A DNA stretch of 64,000 bases, taken from the NCBI RefSeq assembly GCF_947498005.1, contig NZ_CANMIW010000001.1, positions 62,001 through 126,000 of the forward strand. Reading direction: 5' to 3'. The notes under the pieces were generated by a model. The model was not told the DNA's origin. It ran no database searches and saw nothing but the letters and a program-made list of their open reading frames with translations. Source of the stretch: an uncultured Winogradskyella sp. (GTDB lineage Bacteria > Bacteroidota > Bacteroidia > Flavobacteriales > Flavobacteriaceae). Below, piece after piece: positions 53,923 to 64,000 of the stretch (position 1 is the stretch's first letter; every line of letters starts with the position of its first letter). A program made the translations under genes and the position numbers.

Positions 53923-54028
53923 TTTGCAATAGCTTAAAGATTTGGATGTGCAAGATACAAACAAATCTATAAAAAGCAATATAAATACGACAAACAGTAT
54001 TTATTTGTAGGAATACATGTAAATAATG

Positions 54029-54487
54029 TTAATTTTGAACGGGAGAACTCGGATAATTAACACTTTTCTGTTCTTCAAGGTTAGAAATTTTAGAAAATCG
54101 ACGTTTTTTGTTACTCACAACATGGTAACTAATTACACATTCATCTTCATTAATTTGAAATTTTCCGAAAGAAGATTTAATTAAATCCTTATCGCTCTGA
54201 AGTTTAAAACCGAGATGAGCCACATATAATAAACTATCATAAGAGGTCTGATTTAGTTTTGATATTTGCCCTTTAAATAACACACTATCTAAAATGACTG
54301 AATTTTCAATTAATTGGATATATAAATCCGTTCCACTTTTACCATTTTGTAATCCACTATTCCAATGTTGATAATAAGTAGATTTGATATCACTAGAGAC
54401 TTCGTTTGAAAATTTTGGCACAGATGTGCATGTTACCAATAATAATAACGCTAAGAGCATTATTATGACTAATCGAGGTGATTTCAT
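54029..54487 (-). CDS. Lipoprotein with one copy of the same unrecognised domain
   Basis: The 152-residue protein has a lipoprotein signal (LLALLLLVTC). The following domain contains YYQHWNSG, YIQLIENSVILDSVLF, INEDECVISYHV and KISNLEEQKSVNYPSSP, aligning with the tandem repeats of the gene at 52786-53922. It precedes that gene by 106 bp on the same strand. Function unknown. Confidence 0.72.
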   Translation of the reverse strand: MKSPRLVIIMLLALLLLVTCTSVPKFSNEVSSDIKSTYYQHWNSGLQNGKSGTDLYIQLIENSVILDSVLFKGQISKLNQTSYDSLLYVAHLGFKLQSDKDLIKSSFGKFQINEDECVISYHVVSNKKRRFSKISNLEEQKSVNYPSSPVQN

Positions 54488-54525
54488 TCTTTAAATATAT
54501 AGTTTATAAAATTAAAGGCATAAAA

Positions 54526-54554
54526 AAAACCTAACTCGAAACAAGTTAGGTTTT
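54526..54554 (-). terminator. Terminator of the sprE-atp operon
   Basis: AAAACCTAACT and AGTTAGGTTTT (11 bp, perfect) enclose a 7-nt loop. The minus-strand side continues into seven or eight Ts. It lies 41 bp after the atpG stop. Confidence 0.92.
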
Positions 54555-54594
54555 TGATTTTATAAAAAAGTAAGTTATGTAAACTCCTCCTGTT

Positions 54595-55455
54595 TTAGTT
54601 GTTTAAAGCCTCTGCTCCACCAACAATTTCTAAGATCTCATTAGTAATCGCAGCTTGACGTGCTTTGTTATATGTTAACTTAAGTTGATCTCTCAATTCT
54701 GTAGCGTTATCTGTTGCTTTATGCATTGCTGTCATACGTGCACCATGCTCAGAAGCAAAAGAATCTCTTATGCCTTTATATAATTGTGTCTTTAACGACT
54801 TTGGAATTAACTCTTCAACAATTTCTAACTTTGAAGGTTCAAATACGTAATCTAAATTTACATTGTCATCACTTTCAACAGGTACAATTGGTAAAAATTG
54901 CTCTGTCATTATAACTTGAGTTGCAGCGTTTTTAAAGTGATTGTACACAACCTCTATCTTATCAAACTCTCCAGAAACAAACTTATCCATTAACATTTCT
55001 GCAATTTCAGCAACATTGTCAAACGTTAAGTCATCAAACAAATCACTTTTATTTGCAATAACTTTATTCGTTTTTTTGAATGCATCATTAGCTTTCTTTC
55101 CTATTGCTAAGTAAGATACGTCTTTGTTAGCATAAGTTTCATTAGCAAGTTTTGTTACTTGCTTAATAATATTAGAATTAAATGCACCAGCTAAACCTCT
55201 ATTAGAAGTTACCGCAACAATAAGTACTTTATTTACGTCACGTTGCTCAGAATATTTACTTCCAGAATCAGCATCTAAAGTTGCACTTAAACTCTGAAGT
55301 AATTCTGTTAACTTATTAGAGTAAGGTCGCATTGCTGTAATAGCATCTTGAGCTTTCTTTAACTTTGCAGCAGATACCATTTTCATAGCACTAGTAATCT
55401 GCATCGTTGAAGATACCGATGATATTCTGTTTCTAATTTCCTTTAAATTCGCCAT
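54595..55455 (-). CDS. atpG: F1 ATP synthase gamma subunit
   Basis: The 286-residue rotor shaft has the N-terminal coiled-coil signature NLKEIRNRISSVSSTMQITSAMKMVSAAKL. The C-terminal helix contains MTAMHKATDNATELRDQLKLTYNKARQAAITNEILEIVGGA in two parts around ARQAAIT. It is the last gene of the operon; atpD and atpC are not here, as usual in Bacteroidota where they lie at another locus. Confidence 0.97.
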   Translation of the reverse strand: MANLKEIRNRISSVSSTMQITSAMKMVSAAKLKKAQDAITAMRPYSNKLTELLQSLSATLDADSGSKYSEQRDVNKVLIVAVTSNRGLAGAFNSNIIKQVTKLANETYANKDVSYLAIGKKANDAFKKTNKVIANKSDLFDDLTFDNVAEIAEMLMDKFVSGEFDKIEVVYNHFKNAATQVIMTEQFLPIVPVESDDNVNLDYVFEPSKLEIVEELIPKSLKTQLYKGIRDSFASEHGARMTAMHKATDNATELRDQLKLTYNKARQAAITNEILEIVGGAEALNN

Positions 55456-55464
55456 AATCTCTTT

Positions 55465-55535
55465 TTGTCATTCTGAATTTATATCAGAATCTTTTTATTA
55501 CTATTGAGATCCTGAAACAAGTTCAGGATGACAAG
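55465..55535. repeat. Two related dispersed repeats between atpG and atpA
   Basis: ATCCTGAA and TTCAGGAT (55509-55529) form an inverted repeat within a TGTCATCCTGAAC..-type element common in Bacteroidota intergenic DNA. A degenerate sibling (TCATTCTGA / TCAGAAT) precedes it at 55469-55491. They lie inside the atp operon. Confidence 0.6.
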
Positions 55536-55540
55536 ATCTA

Positions 55541-57121
55541 TTATCCTTTATACTTTCCTGAAAGGTCTTTTGCTACAGTTGTAAGTGTATCAATAACCTC
55601 ATCAGTTAATTTACCTGCTTTTAAAGTACTAAGTACGTCGCTATGCTTCGCTCTTAAGAACTCTAAATAATCACGTTCAAATTCTTTTACTTTATCTACA
55701 GGAACATCCTTTAATAAATTCTTAGAACCAGCATATATAATTGCAACTTGATCTTCTACTTTAAAAGGATCATTTTGCGCTTGCTTTAAGATTTCAACGT
55801 TACGTTTACCTTTATTAATTACATTTAAAGTTACAGCATCTAAATCCGAACCAAACTTAGCAAATGCTTCTAATTCACGGAACTGAGCTTGATCTAATTT
55901 TAATGTACCAGATACCTTCTTCATTGATTTAATCTGAGCGTTACCACCAACACGAGATACAGAAATACCTACGTTAATTGCTGGACGTACACCAGAGTTA
56001 AATAAATCACCATCTAAGAAGATCTGACCATCCGTAATAGAAATTACGTTAGTTGGGATATATGCAGAAACGTCACCTGCTTGCGTTTCAATAATTGGTA
56101 AAGCTGTTAATGAACCACCACCTTTTACTAAAGGCTTTAAAACCTCTGGTAAATCGTTCATTTCTTTAGCGATAGAATCATCGTTAATTACTTTTGCAGA
56201 ACGCTCTAATAATCTTGAGTGTAAATAAAATACATCACCAGGATATGCCTCACGTCCTGGAGGACGTCTTAATAATAAAGATACCTCACGGTAAGCAACG
56301 GCTTGTTTTGATAAATCATCAAAAACAATTAACGCTGGTCTACCAGTATCTCTAAAATATTCTCCAATAGAAGCACCTGTAAAAGGAGCGTAAACTTGCA
56401 TTGCAGCAGGATCTGATGCATTTGCAGCTACTATTGTTGTATAAGCTAAAGCACCTTTTTCTTCTAACGTCTTAGCAATTAAAGCTACTGTTGAAGCCTT
56501 TTGACCTACAGCAACATATATACAATAAACAGGCTCGCCTGCATCGTAAAATTCTTTTTGATTTAAGATAGCATCAATACAAACAGCTGTTTTACCTGTT
56601 TGACGGTCACCAATAACCAACTCACGTTGACCTCTACCTACAGGAATCATAGCATCAATTGCCTTAATACCAGTTTGTAATGGCTCAGTTACTGGTTCTC
56701 TATAGATAACACCTGGTGCTTTACGCTCTAAAGGCATTTCATAAGTATCACCTGCTATTGGTCCTTTACCATCAATTGGGTTACCTAAAGTATCTACCAC
56801 ACGACCAACAATACCTTCACCTACTTTTACAGATGCGATACGTTCAGTACGTTTTACGGTAGACCCTTCTTTTACGCCTACTGAAGTACCTAAAAGTACA
56901 ATACCTACGTTATCTTCCTCAAGGTTTAGTACAATTCCTTCTGCACCACCTTCGAATTCTACTAATTCGCCATATTGCGCGTTAGCCAATCCGTAAGCAC
57001 GTACAATACCATCACCTACAGTTAATACTGTTCCTACTTCGTCTAATGAAGCACTTGCTTCAAAACCTGAAAGTTGTTGTTTTAAGATTGCTGATATTTC
57101 AGCTGGTTTTACTTCTGCCAT
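55541..57121 (-). CDS. atpA: F1 ATP synthase alpha subunit
   Basis: The 526-residue protein is the regulatory subunit of the F1 hexamer. It has the P-loop [10 protein letters not shown], the signature [14 protein letters not shown], and [19 protein letters not shown]. Length is typical. It lies between atpH and atpG. Confidence 0.98.
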   Translation of the reverse strand: MAEVKPAEISAILKQQLSGFEASASLDEVGTVLTVGDGIVRAYGLANAQYGELVEFEGGAEGIVLNLEEDNVGIVLLGTSVGVKEGSTVKRTERIASVKVGEGIVGRVVDTLGNPIDGKGPIAGDTYEMPLERKAPGVIYREPVTEPLQTGIKAIDAMIPVGRGQRELVIGDRQTGKTAVCIDAILNQKEFYDAGEPVYCIYVAVGQKASTVALIAKTLEEKGALAYTTIVAANASDPAAMQVYAPFTGASIGEYFRDTGRPALIVFDDLSKQAVAYREVSLLLRRPPGREAYPGDVFYLHSRLLERSAKVINDDSIAKEMNDLPEVLKPLVKGGGSLTALPIIETQAGDVSAYIPTNVISITDGQIFLDGDLFNSGVRPAINVGISVSRVGGNAQIKSMKKVSGTLKLDQAQFRELEAFAKFGSDLDAVTLNVINKGKRNVEILKQAQNDPFKVEDQVAIIYAGSKNLLKDVPVDKVKEFERDYLEFLRAKHSDVLSTLKAGKLTDEVIDTLTTVAKDLSGKYKG

Positions 57122-57127
57122 CTTTTT

Positions 57128-57160
57128 TAGTCTTTAGCTTTTAGCTGTTAGCCTTTTGGG
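57128..57160. repeat. TAGC-rich repeat between atpA and atpH
   Basis: TAGTCTTTAGCTTTTAGC followed by TGTTAGCC shares its words with the flanks of the S23-like gene at 8221-8250 and 8650-8688. No S23 gene is present here. Confidence 0.45.
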
Positions 57161-57176
57161 CTTATCTAAAACTATA

Positions 57177-57713
57177 TTAATTTAGTGTAAATTCTCTTTT
57201 TAATTTATCGAGTTTGTTTGAAATACTAGCATTATACTGTATATCTCCAACTCTAAGTATGAAACCACCTAAAATGCTTTCATCAACTATATTTTCTACT
57301 TCTGCTTCTTTACCAGTTAGTTCTTTAACCTTTGCTAATACTTTCGTTTTTAAATCATCCGTTAAAGGCACAGCAGTTGTAACAGATGCTACTTGGCTAC
57401 CTCTTAGCTGATCAAATAATTGCGTATAACTAACAGCAACATCACTCAATAAAGGTAATCTTTTGTTAGCTATTAACGTATCTATTAAATTAGTAGTTGA
57501 AGTATTTGCATCTTTAAAAACAGATGTTAATACTGCTTTTTTATCTGAAGATCTTACAACAGGACTTTGAAGCATCTGGTTTAAATCTTTATTTTCAGCA
57601 ATAACATTAGCGATAGTTTTCATATCACTATTTACTGCATCTGCAGATTTCTGATCTGTTGCTATACTTAAAACCGCTTTAGCGTATCTAATTGCTGCTC
57701 TTGATCCTGACAT
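57177..57713 (-). CDS. atpH: F1 ATP synthase delta subunit
   Basis: The 178-residue protein has the OSCP/delta pattern: RAAIRYAKAVLSIA at the N-terminus, TLIANKRLPLL in the middle and DESILGGFILRVGD with IQYNASISNKLDKLKREF at the end. It joins F1 to the peripheral stalk. The gene is 6 bp after atpF. Confidence 0.95.
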   Translation of the reverse strand: MSGSRAAIRYAKAVLSIATDQKSADAVNSDMKTIANVIAENKDLNQMLQSPVVRSSDKKAVLTSVFKDANTSTTNLIDTLIANKRLPLLSDVAVSYTQLFDQLRGSQVASVTTAVPLTDDLKTKVLAKVKELTGKEAEVENIVDESILGGFILRVGDIQYNASISNKLDKLKREFTLN

Positions 57714-57719
57714 GTCTTA

Positions 57720-58220
57720 CTAGTTTAAAGTTGCTTCACCTAACATAGACTCTACTAACTCTAGTTGCTTGTCTTTATTAGATAATTCGTTACGCACTAC
57801 TTTTTCTGCTATCTCTAAAGATAAACCTGCTACATGGCTTTTAATTTCTGCCATAGCAGCCTTCTTTTCGCTAGCAATTGCATCTTGTGCCTGAGCGATC
57901 ATTTTGTTAGCCTGTGTTTTAGCTTCCTCTTCTGCATCTGCAATCATTTTGCTTTTAAGTTCGCGAGCTTCCTTTAGCATTGTTTCTCTTTCTAAACGCG
58001 CTTCTTGCAATAATTTTTGGTTATCTGCCTGCAGATTTGCCATTTCACGCTTAGCCTTTTCAGCAGCATCTAAAGCACCTTGGATTCCTTCTTCTCTTTC
58101 ATTTAATGAGTTAAGAATTGGTTTCCATGCAAATTTTACCATTAAAGCGATCAGTGCCAACAATAATATTGTTGATACTACAAATAATCCTGGTGAAAAA
58201 TCGTTTAATAACTTATCCAT
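57720..58220 (-). CDS. atpF: F0 ATP synthase subunit b
   Basis: The 166-residue protein has one N-terminal span (LFVVSTILLLALIALMVKFAW) and a long charged helix (GALDAAEKAKREMANLQADNQKLL ...) as expected for the peripheral stalk. The motif FAWKPILNSLNEREEGI is diagnostic. It is separated from atpE by a 99-bp gap with a strong hairpin. Confidence 0.95.
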   Translation of the reverse strand: MDKLLNDFSPGLFVVSTILLLALIALMVKFAWKPILNSLNEREEGIQGALDAAEKAKREMANLQADNQKLLQEARLERETMLKEARELKSKMIADAEEEAKTQANKMIAQAQDAIASEKKAAMAEIKSHVAGLSLEIAEKVVRNELSNKDKQLELVESMLGEATLN

Positions 58221-58260
58221 ATTATTAAGTAATTAAGTGTTTTGTCTTTTTTTTAATTTA

Positions 58261-58300
58261 AAAACACGTCCTGTAACCAACCGTTACAGGATAGTGTTTT
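58261..58300. other. Long hairpin between atpE and atpF
   Basis: AAAACAC / GTGTTTT (7 bp) and TCCTGTAAC / GTTACAGGA (9 bp) stack with a small bulge and a 5-nt loop. On the transcribed minus strand it is followed by TTTTTAAATT. It could be a partial terminator or an RNA-stabilising 3' end for atpE mRNA. Confidence 0.7.
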
Positions 58301-58319
58301 TGTAAGTTTAATTCGGTTC

Positions 58320-59724
<1,405 letters not shown>

Positions 59725-59812
59725 TGTTATAAAATCAAAAATCTACTCTCTTCAAATTCGGTGCAAAAGTACGTAATTTATTAAAATAACAATGCGTTTT
59801 TATGCTTAATAT

Positions 59813-60205
59813 TTAGGTCTCGTTTTTAGTAATGATTTTAACGACAAAAAACACCTCTAGTCCTAGAAACAAGAACAATGGAATTAAAAGATTTAATTTT
59901 TCTGCTGTTAATAAGGCTTCCAATTCAAAGATTGAAGTTTTAAACATGAGAAAAAACAAAATACCTTTTATAAATAACGTCGGCAAATAGATAAATCCTA
60001 ATTGAGGTTGAATGCTTTTTATACCTGAAAAGAATTGAAAATGTATACAGATTATAAATGACGATAAAGCAAAAAACATATTTGTATCCCAAAGACTAAA
60101 TCTTATAACTTTACCTGATGCGTTAAGAATATAATTCTGCGAAACATAAATAAGCGCAAACAATATGCTAAAAGAAATAATGTAAGTCGCTACTGCCTTA
60201 ATCAT
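59813..60205 (-). CDS. Small membrane protein of the atp operon (AtpI-like)
   Basis: The 130-residue protein has four hydrophobic segments (YIISFSILFALIYVS; FFALSSFIICIHFQFF; FIYLPTLFIKGILFFLMF; LLIPLFLFLGLEVFFVVKI). It overlaps atpZ by 8 nt and precedes atpB. The position is that of the AtpI assembly/ion-channel protein, but sequence identity to AtpI is not evident to me. Confidence 0.7.
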   Translation of the reverse strand: MIKAVATYIISFSILFALIYVSQNYILNASGKVIRFSLWDTNMFFALSSFIICIHFQFFSGIKSIQPQLGFIYLPTLFIKGILFFLMFKTSIFELEALLTAEKLNLLIPLFLFLGLEVFFVVKIITKNET

Positions 60206-60416
60206 CTTCCTTAGAAACTTTAATGACCTGAGAAATTACTAAATACATTGAAGCAAAAACAGATAAAAGTGTTAGTGTAGTTTCCCAAAAATCTCTATCA
60301 TACTTGGCGTCTAGCCATTGACCTAAATAATTACCAAGAAAAATAGTGCCTCCCATTTGAAACGCAACTGACGTAAATCTTAAATACTTACTTGGTCTAT
60401 TACCTGGTTTGGGCAC
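60198..60416 (-). CDS. AtpZ/AtpI family protein
   Basis: The 72-residue protein has two membrane spans (FQMGGTIFLGNYLGQWLD; TLTLLSVFASMYLVIS) in the pattern of the F0F1-ATPase gene 1/AtpZ family. It starts inside the end of the bactofilin gene (17-nt overlap) and ends overlapping the next gene. Confidence 0.85.
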   Translation of the reverse strand: MPKPGNRPSKYLRFTSVAFQMGGTIFLGNYLGQWLDAKYDRDFWETTLTLLSVFASMYLVISQVIKVSKEDD

Positions 60417-60828
60417 TTTGTGAAAGTTGTGGCTTACTAGCTTCGTTAGATAATGATTTAACTGTTCCTTTCATACTACAAGTAGCATTAAATGTTGCTC
60501 CAGGTTCTACAGCTAATTTTGTAATATGTACTTCGCCTTCAATATGAGCTGTAGATTTAAGAGATAATGTTCCAGATAATATAAGTTTACCAGAAAATTT
60601 ACCTTCAAAATCTGCATTTTCGCCTTGTAAAGTTCCTTTTATGTAACCAGACTTACCTACAACCACTTTACCAGATGTTTTTACGTTACCTTCTACAGTT
60701 CCGTCTATTCTAAATGGTCCTTGACTTGCAATATCGCCTACAATTTTAGTGCCTTGTGCTATGATATTTTGTTGTGTAGTTGCTTCCATACTTGAGTGTT
60801 TTTGTTTTTTTTTGTCTGGTGAAAACAT
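60400..60828 (-). CDS. Bactofilin (polymer-forming cytoskeletal protein)
   Basis: The 142-residue protein has the DUF583 beta-helix repeats: GTKIVGDIASQGPFRIDGTVEGNV, SGKVVVGKSGYIKGTLQG, and SLKSTAHIEGEVHITKLAVEPGA. Bactofilins polymerise into membrane-associated filaments that shape the wall or position protein complexes. It lies between sprE and atpZ. Confidence 0.93.
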   Translation of the reverse strand: MFSPDKKKQKHSSMEATTQQNIIAQGTKIVGDIASQGPFRIDGTVEGNVKTSGKVVVGKSGYIKGTLQGENADFEGKFSGKLILSGTLSLKSTAHIEGEVHITKLAVEPGATFNATCSMKGTVKSLSNEASKPQLSQSAQTR

Positions 60829-60845
60829 GTTGATTTGGTTTTAAA

Positions 60846-63464
60846 TTACTGTAATTTTAAGTACGCATTTAAGTTTTTGTGTCTCTGAATTATGGCGTAA
60901 TTCGGTGATGAAATTGCAAAGTATGGCCTAGTTATTTTAGGTTTAATAGGTCGACCTCTCTTGTCTTTTTCTTCTGACTTAAGTAATTCAGCAAATCCAT
61001 TTGCTCCGCCAATACTTTTTAATCCATGAACAACAACAAAGGTAGTGTTTTCATCATAAACATCCTTTGATGTAGTTAGATCAAAGTACTTTATTTTAGC
61101 TACTTCTTCATCTAAAATCTTAATAAACGCTTCAATATCTTCACCCGAATTATTTTCGAACTGAAAAATAACATTGAATTTATCTGCAGCATCATCTACT
61201 ACAAATTCCTTTTTCTCTAATATAGGAAATGCGTTTTCTATAATATCTAACGCCTTTTTCCCTTCTTCTGTATTGCCATAGGTTAAAGCAATATAATTAA
61301 TTCCTTTTTTATAAGCTTCAAAACCAAAAAGTCTTCCATTGGCAGATGCTTTTAAAATTTCGAACTTAGGCACAAAATCATCGCCTTCTAATCGCTTAAT
61401 CTGCGCTTCTGCTTCCGCAATAACAGCCTCGTATTCTTCATCATTAAACTGTTTGTAAAGCCTTGTGTATATTGCTTCCGGACTATTTTCGTCCTTAGAT
61501 AATTCTGACTGTGGATTTAAAAGAATTTCTGCATAACGCGACTCTGGATAATCGGTAATTATTGCTAGTTTCATTTCTTCTGCTCTTCTGTTTAATCCAA
61601 GTTCAGTATATATACGGAATAAATTATACTTTGAAGGTAAAATTAATCGGTCTTCAGGATTATTCTCTAGGAGCTTTTCAAGCTTATCTTTTGCTAAAAT
61701 AAGTTCCTTAAATTTTTCCTTATAGATTATTCCTAATTGATAATATGCGAAATTACGCTCTTTAGCAATACTGTCTAATTCTACTTTTTTAGTTGGTAAC
61801 GATGCTAAATACGTTTCTGGATTAAAGCGAACATCTACAACCTCATCTACAGATGAACTGTCTGATTTAGTTGAATTTGCTATACTAGCTCGCTCACTAG
61901 AGTGCCTCCAATTATCTTGAAGTTTACGATCTCCCCAAATTTTTAAAAACTCACTTTTACCATAAGAAACCGTTGTTGTATTATAAAAGTAAAAGCTACT
62001 ACTTCCTGATCTTCGTTGCGTATCAGTAATCATTCCTGGAGGACTTCCTGCCGCTCTAGGGCTACGTTCAGCTCTTTGGCTATTGTTATTACTAGGCGTT
62101 GGTTGATTATTTTGTTTTTTTATAGCTTCTTCTCGTTCCTTTTTTTCTTCTAATGCTTTTAACCTTTGGTTCTCTGCATGCTGTGTATAAATTGCTAATT
62201 GCTCTGATTTAGGTAAAGCTACAACCCTTAAGATGCTATCATTAGTTTGTGCTATGCTTTCATAATATATAACATCATCAAGATTTTCACGCTTCTTTTT
62301 TATAATTCTATATGGTTTAGAATTTAACACCATAGCCGTCAATGTAGAATCATAATAAGCTCCTGCAGTTTTGTAAACATTTTTATCAAAATACATGTTA
62401 CCTAAAGTTTCGTAACTGAGGGATCTAAGATATTTATCTGATTTTGTTTTTCTAAGCGATTTATTATAATAAACTTCAGCAAGGCTATCTGACATCTTAT
62501 GACGATGATACTCTGCAATACGATAATATATTTTATCTAAAAAGGGCCTATTCTCTCTATTTTCTTCTAAATCTGTAAGATATTCTTGAAACTCAACATC
62601 ATCTACATTTGACGCATCTGCATTATAAGACTTTTCTAAATGGGCATTTATATAAAATGAACGTGGTACTTGGCGATGCATATCTATAATAGCATCAAAT
62701 TCTATATTAGCACTATCTTTTTTACCAAACTGGTTATACAATTGTCCTCTAATAAAATGGTAACGTGCTTTTTCTCTTTTAATTTTTGTGTGTTCTGCAG
62801 CTATAGCCAACTGAGCAATAGCACTATCTTTAGATTTTGTGTTAAGATAAGCCTGAGCTAATGCTGCTGAAGCATCTGCCAAATCCTGACCTTCAATAAC
62901 ACCTTTTTCCTCTTCAAGTAAACGTTTTAATTTTTCTATAGCACCAGCATCATTATCTAAACGCATGCTTGTTTTTTCGCGCCAAATTTTTACCTGATTA
63001 ATTTTATCGCTAGTAGGATATTTATTTAAAATATTATTAAAAGCTGCCATAGCTGGCACAAAACGCTGATCAAAATAACGTGCTTGACCTAAAAGTAAAT
63101 AGGCTTCATCTATTTGAGGATTTTTTTCTTTACCTCCAATATTCATTCCATGTACTTGGATCGCTTTGATCGCTTTTTCCTCCGCACGTTCAAAATCTGC
63201 ATTTTTAATCTGGCCAGGAAGGAAAATATCTTCTGCAACAGCCATTCTTTCAATAGGCAAAAGCTCCCAAAAGTTTTCAGTGAATTCATTATTTACACCT
63301 TCAATTCCGCGTTCTAAAGCTATGTTACCATTATAAAGCACATTATATTTAGTTGCAAGAGCATGAAACTTCTTATTTATGAATTTATCTTTTTTTCGCG
63401 AACAACTTTGAGCAATCAAAGCTACACATGATAGGAGTAATATAAATTTGTAATAGGTTTTCAA
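60846..63464 (-). CDS. sprE: Gliding / T9SS lipoprotein SprE (PorW-like), TPR
   Basis: The 872-residue protein has a lipoprotein signal (ILLLSCVALIAQSC). The family opening KFINKKFHALATKYNVLYNGNIALERG and several TPR-like helical repeats (AYLLLGQARYFDQRFVPAMAAFNNILNKYP) follow, with a Pro/Asn/Arg-rich low-complexity stretch near 455-485. SprE/PorW is needed for type IX secretion and gliding in Flavobacterium and Porphyromonas. It heads the bactofilin-atp unit. The two features match the family's length and opening. Confidence 0.88.
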   Translation of the reverse strand: MKTYYKFILLLSCVALIAQSCSRKKDKFINKKFHALATKYNVLYNGNIALERGIEGVNNEFTENFWELLPIERMAVAEDIFLPGQIKNADFERAEEKAIKAIQVHGMNIGGKEKNPQIDEAYLLLGQARYFDQRFVPAMAAFNNILNKYPTSDKINQVKIWREKTSMRLDNDAGAIEKLKRLLEEEKGVIEGQDLADASAALAQAYLNTKSKDSAIAQLAIAAEHTKIKREKARYHFIRGQLYNQFGKKDSANIEFDAIIDMHRQVPRSFYINAHLEKSYNADASNVDDVEFQEYLTDLEENRENRPFLDKIYYRIAEYHRHKMSDSLAEVYYNKSLRKTKSDKYLRSLSYETLGNMYFDKNVYKTAGAYYDSTLTAMVLNSKPYRIIKKKRENLDDVIYYESIAQTNDSILRVVALPKSEQLAIYTQHAENQRLKALEEKKEREEAIKKQNNQPTPSNNNSQRAERSPRAAGSPPGMITDTQRRSGSSSFYFYNTTTVSYGKSEFLKIWGDRKLQDNWRHSSERASIANSTKSDSSSVDEVVDVRFNPETYLASLPTKKVELDSIAKERNFAYYQLGIIYKEKFKELILAKDKLEKLLENNPEDRLILPSKYNLFRIYTELGLNRRAEEMKLAIITDYPESRYAEILLNPQSELSKDENSPEAIYTRLYKQFNDEEYEAVIAEAEAQIKRLEGDDFVPKFEILKASANGRLFGFEAYKKGINYIALTYGNTEEGKKALDIIENAFPILEKKEFVVDDAADKFNVIFQFENNSGEDIEAFIKILDEEVAKIKYFDLTTSKDVYDENTTFVVVHGLKSIGGANGFAELLKSEEKDKRGRPIKPKITRPYFAISSPNYAIIQRHKNLNAYLKLQ

Positions 63465-63734
63465 ACGTTGGTTCTATTTAATTTGATACCCATTTAACAT
63501 TAAATTATTGCACATAATTCAATATTAAATTGGTATTATAGATAACTGAAAAACGCACTGTTTAGTGTGTTAGGTGGTAAAAATAAGCATCTTTTTGAAT
63601 TTGCGGCTGAATTTTAGAAGATATTAGAATGCTTTGTTGCTAAGGGATTTTATTGAAAACATAAAATTCACGCGAAGGCAGAGGGACGTAAAGGCTCACT
63701 GTTACTTAAAAAATAGAATTGTAATTATGAAAAA

Positions 63735-63763
63735 GCACAACGTACAATACTCGCAAGTTGTGC
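63735..63763 (-). terminator. Terminator after the ABC ATPase gene
   Basis: GCACAAC and GTTGTGC (7 bp) enclose a 15-nt loop, with TTTTT following on the minus strand. A second hairpin (CCCCTTT / AAAGGGG, 63777-63798) lies between it and the ATPase stop. The remainder of 63465-63734 holds nothing I can name; part of it is a purine-rich tract. Confidence 0.6.
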
Positions 63764-63801
63764 ATATATCAGTTTTCCCCTTTGGGGAATTAAAGGGGCT
63801 T

Positions 63802-64000
63802 TTACTCCTCCTCCTGAGAAACCACTGCTCCATTAGCAAAATGCGCTTCTAACTCTTTTAAGGTTGCAGGATTGGTTTCTAAATCTTTTACCACATTTCC
63901 TTTTTCTAGCACAACAATTCTCTCGCATACGTCCGTAACATGCATTAAATCGTGACTAGAGACTAAAACAGTGACACCTTGTTTTTCGGCTAAATCTTTT
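63802..64000 (-). CDS. ABC transporter ATP-binding protein, C-terminal end (cut by window end)
   Basis: Minus-strand translation from the window edge gives KDLAEKQGVTVLVSSHDLMH with the conserved switch His in SSHDL. VCERIVVLEKGNVVKDLET and a stop at 63802-63804 follow. This is the D-loop to C-terminal end of an ABC ATPase; the Walker and signature motifs lie beyond the window. The transported substrate is unknown. Confidence 0.85.
   Translation of the reverse strand, partial: KDLAEKQGVTVLVSSHDLMHVTDVCERIVVLEKGNVVKDLETNPATLKELEAHFANGAVVSQEEE

Noticed and set aside
63634-63852. 72-codon plus-strand frame near the window end
   Set aside because: It crosses two hairpins and lies antisense to the end of a real ABC ATPase.

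Overview
The window is a chromosomal segment of a low-GC marine-type Bacteroidota, almost certainly a member of the Flavobacteriaceae. The evidence is gliding and type IX secretion genes (gldH, sprE, a T9SS sorting domain), GLPGLI and TraB/GumN families, Bacteroidota-type promoters (TAnnTTTG at -7) without Shine-Dalgarno sequences, and an F-ATPase operon without atpD/atpC. Genes are dense on both strands. I saw no tRNA, rRNA, CRISPR array or prophage.

Positions 1-17765 are a haem biosynthesis region: hemH (partial), an AraC-type regulator divergent from hemA, a hemC-hemD fusion, hemE, hemF and hemB. Accessory genes are threaded through it: a TraB/GumN giant, an S23/IVP four-helix-bundle gene, EI24, GNAT, YchJ, a bestrophin-like channel and an SF2 helicase with membrane segments. 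From 11.2 to 16.8 kb five copies of one palindrome (CCTGTCAGG..CCTGACAGG) lie in almost every gap. Between the first two sits a REP-associated tyrosine transposase (RAYT) whose reading frame runs without a stop into hemF. Positions 18642-23113 are a tight six-gene operon (CNNM/CBS transporter, ogt, DUF4442, serine hydrolase, membrane protein, DEDDy exonuclease) closed by a terminator. Then come a T9SS-exported subtilase, a double-NBD peptide ABC ATPase, scoAB, PBP1A, gldH, ricT and trhO.

Positions 36280-40480 hold recA and a lipoprotein / ECF sigma / membrane-anchored beta-barrel operon. A promoter-like element of 27 identical bases lies in front of that operon and again, inverted, about 1.2 kb away. 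The second copy faces a compact unannotated unit of about 245 bp with small ORFs, a hairpin and its own terminator. This looks like a previously unannotated target of the sigma factor.

Positions 40453-54487 carry plsC, trpS, dprA, a HU/SPOR cell-envelope protein, a thioesterase, and a minus-strand group (EnvC-like M23 protein, DUF4292 lipoprotein, TPR protein, ABM protein, nucleotidyltransferase, dut, polysaccharide flippase). Two neighbouring lipoproteins at its end share an unrecognised domain, present twice in one and once in the other. Positions 54595-63464 are sprE, bactofilin, atpZ, a small membrane protein and atpB-E-F-H-A-G on the minus strand. The window ends in the C-terminus of an ABC ATPase.
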